64,000 nt of DNA from DAOWGG01 sp965369815 (GTDB taxonomy: Bacteria; Patescibacteriota; Gracilibacteria; UM-FILTER-43-11). The notes beneath the pieces are model-generated. The model was not told the DNA's origin and searched no databases. It saw only the letters and a list, made by a program, of their open reading frames with translations. The position numbers were made by a program, and so were the translations under genes. The DNA is taken from contig CBDUQS010000001.1 in the NCBI GenBank assembly GCA_965369815.1, forward strand, positions 1-64,000, in the 5' to 3' direction. This document shows positions 60,764-64,000 of the stretch, one piece after another; position 1 is the first letter of the stretch, and each line of letters opens with the position of its first letter.

Positions 60764-61897
60764 TTATTGCACCAAACGGGGGATTCTTTCATTGATTCGA
60801 GTGGTGACTTCATAATTAATCGTCTGGCTCAATTCACCCATTTCCTCCGCGGTGATTTTATTTTTTCCTTGTTTGCCAATTAATACTACCTCATCTTCCA
60901 GGGCAATATCAGTAATATGGGTTACATCTACCATAATCATATTCATACACACACGACCAATAACGGGGCATCGATGACCGCGAATTAAAACAAATCCTTT
61001 ATTGCTGAGTAAGCGTACAAAACCATCGTAATAGCCAATGGGCAGAACTGCAATTTTGCCGTCTTGGGGCATTTCATAAGTACAGCCATATCCCACTAGG
61101 CTTCCTTTTTTCACACCTTTAATTTGCGCCACTTTCGTCTTCCAAGTCATGACAGGTTTGAGTTCCATATTAATATTGGCGCGTTCAGCGGCCTTTAATG
61201 TCTTTTCACTGGGCCACAACCCATAATTACCAATGCCAGTGCGTACAAAATTAAAATGAGCCTCGGGGAGTAAAACGGTCGCAGCGGTATTGGCGCAATG
61301 CCGGTAATGAGGAGCCAGCCCTTCACTTTCTAGTAAATGAATCGCTTTATTAAATTGCCTTAACTGATAAAGGGCGTACTGATGATTGATTCGGTCTTCT
61401 AAATTTGCAAAATGAGTAGAAACCCCTTTGAATTCAATATTAGAAGCAGATTTAATAAGACGAATGAATTCCGGAAGCTGATCTAATTCCACCCCTTGTC
61501 GATGATTCCCCGTTTCAATCTTCAAATGAATCCTAATCTTTCGGATTTCGGATTTAGAATTTCGGATTTTTCGGACGGTCTCCAGGTTATAAATAACCAT
61601 CTCAATATCTCGTAATTTAGAAACAGCATCTAAGTCCGACAGGGGAGTATAGCCGATGATCAGGATGGGAGTTTTAATTCCAGCCTTTCTGAGCTTCTCA
61701 GCTTCAAATAAAGCATTCACACATAAATAGTCCGCACCGTGCTTTTCCATAATCTGAGCACACTCAATAAGCCCATGACCGTAAGCATTTGCTTTAACAG
61801 CAGGTGCCAAAATCACATCATCACCAACAAGACCTCGAAAGGTTTTAATATTGTGAACCAATGCCGATTTTGATATTTCAATCCAACTTAGATGCAT
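60764..61897 (-). CDS. alr: alanine racemase
   Basis: 377 residues, standard Alr size. It makes D-alanine for peptidoglycan. The PLP lysine is in PAVKANAYGHG (Lys35), the second-domain catalytic Tyr in LVGYGCTYEMP (near 267), and the HYRHCANTAATVLLPEAHFNFVRTGIGNYG segment is conserved. A repeat-derived stretch (residues about 110-122, KIRNSKSEIRKIR) sits on the surface loop before the HLKIETGNHRQGV strand, where other Alr proteins have a variable helix. It uses the same short repeat found in carB and rsmH. Confidence 0.95.
   Translation of the reverse strand: MHLSWIEISKSALVHNIKTFRGLVGDDVILAPAVKANAYGHGLIECAQIMEKHGADYLCVNALFEAEKLRKAGIKTPILIIGYTPLSDLDAVSKLRDIEMVIYNLETVRKIRNSKSEIRKIRIHLKIETGNHRQGVELDQLPEFIRLIKSASNIEFKGVSTHFANLEDRINHQYALYQLRQFNKAIHLLESEGLAPHYRHCANTAATVLLPEAHFNFVRTGIGNYGLWPSEKTLKAAERANINMELKPVMTWKTKVAQIKGVKKGSLVGYGCTYEMPQDGKIAVLPIGYYDGFVRLLSNKGFVLIRGHRCPVIGRVCMNMIMVDVTHITDIALEDEVVLIGKQGKNKITAEEMGELSQTINYEVTTRINERIPRLVQ
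61536..61574 (-). repeat. in-frame TTCGGATTTCGGATT repeat inside alr
   Basis: About 39 bases of TTTCGGATTTCGGATTTAGAATTTCGG match the intergenic repeats at 3838, 32622 and 62010. On the coding strand they encode IRNSKSEIRKI, nearly the same peptide as the repeat in rsmH. Confidence 0.75.
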
Positions 61898-62034
61898 AAA
61901 TTCGAAATCTTAAGTACGAAATACTAAACAAATTCTAATGCTCAAATCTAAAAACTACAAACATAAAAAAACACCTAACGTATTTAAAATTTAGGCATTT
62001 AGATTTTTTTCGAGTTTCGAGTTTCGAATTTCGT
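61898..62034. repeat. TTCGAAATC and TTTCGAGTTTCGAATTTCG repeats between ftsL and alr
   Basis: ATTCGAAATCTTAAGTACGAAATAC is at 61901-61925 and TTTCGAGTTTCGAGTTTCGAATTTCG at about 62009-62034. They fill the gap between the two genes apart from AT-rich sequence. Same family as the in-gene copies. Confidence 0.6.
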
Positions 62035-62036
62035 GC

Positions 62037-62426
62037 TTACTTAGACGCGATAGCAGTATCACCACGAATGAACATCGGAGTGTCGGTCTTCACCATTGAT
62101 TTAACCTTTGGATCATTCTGAATACTAGCCAGCGCCTGAACACGAGCGATTTCCATGTCCCAAACCTCATTCTCGGTAAGCAGTTGAGTTCGTTTTAATT
62201 CCAGATTCTTTAAAGCATACCCCTTAGTGGCATTTTGATTAGCATTGGCTAGATAGGCGAGACTGATAAAGGTGACTAACGCAACAATAACGAATAGCAG
62301 GGCATTAGCACCCACCTCAACTTTATGAGACAGCGTATCCTTCCGCACGCGAGTTGTGGAATTATTTATATACAAAGCAGCAGACATTAGCTTATGTGTT
62401 TGTGTTGGGCTGTTGAGGTTGATCAT
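62037..62426 (-). CDS. ftsL: FtsL-like cell division protein
   Basis: 129 residues. A short cytoplasmic N-terminus, one membrane helix (about 41-62, ALLFVIVALVTFISLAYLANA) and an external coiled-coil region (about 66-100, LKNLELKRTQLLTENEVWDMEIARVQALAS). This is the FtsL layout. The start overlaps the rsmH stop by four bases (ATGA), the position of ftsL in the dcw cluster. FtsL bridges FtsB/FtsQ in the divisome. Sequence similarity in this family is low, so context carries the call. The downstream ftsI and mur genes do not follow. Confidence 0.75.
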   Translation of the reverse strand: MINLNSPTQTHKLMSAALYINNSTTRVRKDTLSHKVEVGANALLFVIVALVTFISLAYLANANQNATKGYALKNLELKRTQLLTENEVWDMEIARVQALASIQNDPKVKSMVKTDTPMFIRGDTAIASK

Positions 62427-63358
62427 AGCGCTTCGGCAACCCGCAGTTTGGCACTTCGTGCTCTGGGGTTTTTCTCGACCTCAATACCTGTTGGTATTAT
62501 AGGCCGTTTAGTTAAGAGATAAAGTTTTTTCTGAAAATCGCATTGACAGAGTGGTAATTCCTTTGGGCAAATACAATTTTTTGTGTAGTATCGAAAAATA
62601 TTTTTTACGATCCGATCTTCGAGTGAGTGATAAGCAATAACAGCAATTCTTCCTTTGGGGGCGAGTGAGTTAATCGCCTGATGAAGGGTGTCTTCTAAAA
62701 CTTCCAATTCGCGATTAACAAATATTCGTAAGGCCTGAAAAGTTTGAGTCGCAGGATGATGTCCTACTTTTCCTTTCATAGTTGTTTTGATAATGTCGGC
62801 CAGTTGAACGGTGTTAGTGATTGGCTCCTTTTTACGTGCCCACATAATCGCTCGGGCAATCACTCGTGAGCGCCGTTCTTCGCCGTATTCAAAAATAATA
62901 TCGGCCAGCTTCTTTTCACTAAAGGTGTTGATCACCATTTGCGCCGTCATTTCCTGGTTCTGGTCATATCTCATATCTAAGGGGCCTTCTTTTTGAAAAG
63001 AGAAGCCACGATCGGGGAAATCCACATGAGGAGAAGAAAGTCCCAAATCCATCAAAATCGCGTCGACTTTTCCAAATTTATGCTTTTCGATTTCGGTTTT
63101 AAGGTTTTCAAAGTTTGAATGAACAAAAATAACATTTTTCGAATTTCGAATTTCGGATTTTAGATTTAATTTAGCTTGGGCTAAATTTGTTTCGTCCTGA
63201 TCGAACGCCATCAATTTCCCTTTGGGGATTTTTTTCAGAATTTCTTTTGAGTGGCCACCAAGTCCAAGGGTACAATCCACTACATTGCTGTCAGCTCGAA
63301 GATTTAAAAGATCAATCGTCTCATCAAGAAGTACCGGAATATGCAAAAAATCAGTCAT
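62423..63358 (-). CDS. rsmH: 16S rRNA (cytosine1402-N4)-methyltransferase
   Basis: 311 residues, typical MraW length. SAM-binding motifs: VVDCTLGLGGHSKEILKKI (about 26-44), then AFDQDETNLAQAK. FGKVDAILMDLGLSSPHVDFPDRGFSF with the DLG.SS motif follows, then KEGPLDMRYDQ, TQTFQALRIFVNRELEVLE and IAYHSLEDRIVKNIFR. A Cys cluster lies near 275 (NCICPKELPLCQC). Residues about 64-74 (LNLKSEIRNSK) come from the in-frame repeat and replace the usual short loop before VIFVHSNFENL. mraZ is not upstream. Confidence 0.96.
   Translation of the reverse strand: MTDFLHIPVLLDETIDLLNLRADSNVVDCTLGLGGHSKEILKKIPKGKLMAFDQDETNLAQAKLNLKSEIRNSKNVIFVHSNFENLKTEIEKHKFGKVDAILMDLGLSSPHVDFPDRGFSFQKEGPLDMRYDQNQEMTAQMVINTFSEKKLADIIFEYGEERRSRVIARAIMWARKKEPITNTVQLADIIKTTMKGKVGHHPATQTFQALRIFVNRELEVLEDTLHQAINSLAPKGRIAVIAYHSLEDRIVKNIFRYYTKNCICPKELPLCQCDFQKKLYLLTKRPIIPTGIEVEKNPRARSAKLRVAEAL
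63135..63170 (-). repeat. in-frame TTCGAATTTCGAATTTCGG repeat inside rsmH
   Basis: Bases 63135-63170 contain TTTTTCGAATTTCGAATTTC, continuing GGATTTTAG. They encode KSEIRNSK on the minus strand and match the intergenic copies and the copy in alr. Confidence 0.75.
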
Positions 63359-63456
63359 GGCACTCGCAAATTAGGTAGATAGCAGTGCGCAAAGCTGAAT
63401 TAATTTTTTTACAGATTTTCATTTTTGTTTTTTTGTTTTTGTCTCCTTACAACTTC

Positions 63457-63485
63457 AATTTAAGCTGAATACATTTTTTGGTCAA
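63457..63485 (-). promoter_or_regulatory. promoter of rsmH-ftsL
   Basis: On the minus strand TTGACC (63485-63480), 17-base spacer, TAAATT (63462-63457). The start of transcription is about 63450, 90 bases before the rsmH ATG at 63358. Confidence 0.6.
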
Positions 63486-63596
63486 TAACAAAATTTGTGT
63501 TCAACTTTTGACAGCCTGTCCATGTTGTATACAAAATTGGTACAACAATGCGAAAAAATGGATATTTAGGATGTCGAGAATGGAGGTTATTATAGA

Positions 63597-63625
63597 TTGA
63601 CAAAATAGAAAGAATATAGTATTGT
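63597..63625 (+). promoter_or_regulatory. promoter of the lipoprotein gene
   Basis: TTGACA (63597-63602), 17-base spacer, TATTGT (63620-63625). It would start a leader of about 190 bases before ATG 63822. Between the divergent promoters (63359-63821) no gene was found, only AT-rich DNA and the hairpin below. Confidence 0.55.
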
Positions 63626-63694
63626 ATTGTGGATTTTTTATAGACATACAACTATAGTGCTTTAGCTATTTTTTGATCCTTAAAATTACAGGGT

Positions 63695-63788
63695 TTGTAC
63701 TGAGGACATCCCTCTATCAGAATTCACAGAAAAAAAATAATTTTCAGAGTGAGATCGCTGGTGGGGAAATGGATTCCCCTCAGTACAA
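63695..63788 (+). promoter_or_regulatory. structured leader hairpin before the lipoprotein gene
   Basis: TTGTACTGAGG (63695-63705) is exactly complementary to CCTCAGTACAA (63778-63788). A second hairpin GGGGAA/TTCCCC lies at 63763-63779, overlapping the right arm, so the two folds are mutually exclusive. There is no known riboswitch signature. Confidence 0.45.
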
Positions 63789-63821
63789 GTTTTCCAACTT
63801 TCACAGAAAGAGGAAAAGAAA

Positions 63822-64000
63822 ATGAAGAATGCACTAATGATCAGTTGCTTGCTTTTGACAGCCTGCGGAGACTCAAAAACCGCTGGCACAAACGGCAACG
63901 ACGGGGCGTACTTGGTATGCTCAGAAAACGCCGATTGCAACTGCGAAAATGGCGACGGTACCTGTGGAGCAGACGGTATGTGCTACTGCCCTCAGGTCAT
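63822..64000 (+). CDS. lipoprotein, N-terminal part (runs off the window)
   Basis: An ATG with a good Shine-Dalgarno site (AGAGGA, 9-10 bases upstream) starts a lipoprotein signal: MKNALMISCLLLTAC|G with the lipobox L-T-A-C. The next residues are Asn/Asp/Gly-rich with a run of closely spaced Cys (VCSENADCNCENGDGTC and DGMCYC), like small Cys-rich or EGF-like modules. The rest lies beyond base 64000, so no function can be given. Confidence 0.8.
   Translation, partial: MKNALMISCLLLTACGDSKTAGTNGNDGAYLVCSENADCNCENGDGTCGADGMCYCPQV

Noticed and set aside
1..64000. alternative genetic code with TGA as Gly
   Set aside because: TGA ends rsmH in an ATGA overlap with ftsL and ends the 44-residue gene. 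No conserved Gly position in the enzymes reads through TGA.

Overview
The window is a 64-kb piece of an AT-rich bacterial chromosome with densely packed genes. It most likely comes from the Candidate Phyla Radiation (Patescibacteria), and I lean to a Peregrinibacteria-like lineage. This is inferred from gene content: DUF4012, WG-repeat and SLH proteins, a type IV pilus locus with no secretin, single-copy housekeeping genes scattered in small operons, few good Shine-Dalgarno sites and many short intergenic palindromes. TGA is a real stop (rsmH ends in an ATGA overlap with the next gene), so the TGA=Gly code of Gracilibacteria/Absconditabacteria does not apply. No tRNA, rRNA or CRISPR array was seen.

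Layout. 1-3.6 kb: end of an unknown gene, a cluster of palindromic repeats, a GIY-YIG nuclease, and recX-nusA-membrane protein on the minus strand. 3.9-7.1 kb: a DUF4012 protein, a promoter-driven structured RNA of unknown class and a secreted protein. 7.2-15 kb (minus): phosphoribosyltransferase-like protein, aroE, a four-helix-bundle gene inside inverted repeats, hisS, an orphan peptide-binding protein, a STAS/HATPase pair and signal peptidase I. 15-30.4 kb (plus): PH-domain protein between direct repeats, HEPN-like protein, coaE, two large WG/TPR proteins, gatB, clpP, a Tat-exported putative metalloprotease, tgt, a GGQ release-factor-like protein and a GGDEF protein. 30.4-33.6 kb (minus): aspS, a threonylcarbamoyl-AMP synthase and a 44-residue membrane protein inside a 30-bp inverted repeat. 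33.8-37.1 kb: an orphan carB.

37.2-58.9 kb is one plus-strand surface block. It has a LysM-M23 peptidase, several large secreted proteins, the pilus ATPase, four prepilins, a PilN fused to three S-layer domains, PilO, PilC, a PilX-like protein, a VWA-like protein and an S-layer-anchored amidase. Together they suggest a pilus that passes through, and is tied to, a peptidoglycan/S-layer envelope without an outer membrane. A 19-codon copy of the 3' end of yqeY lies at the left edge, and intact yqeY lies at the right edge in the same orientation, as expected for a genomic island inserted at a gene 3' end. 58.9-63.4 kb (minus): yqeY, glutamate dehydrogenase, alr, ftsL-like and rsmH. The window ends inside a lipoprotein gene.

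The most unusual signals are the yqeY bracket, a TTCGAATTTC-type intergenic repeat that also sits in frame inside carB, alr and rsmH, the structured RNA at 6.05-6.24 kb, the inverted-repeat cassette with the 44-residue protein, and the PilN-SLH fusion.
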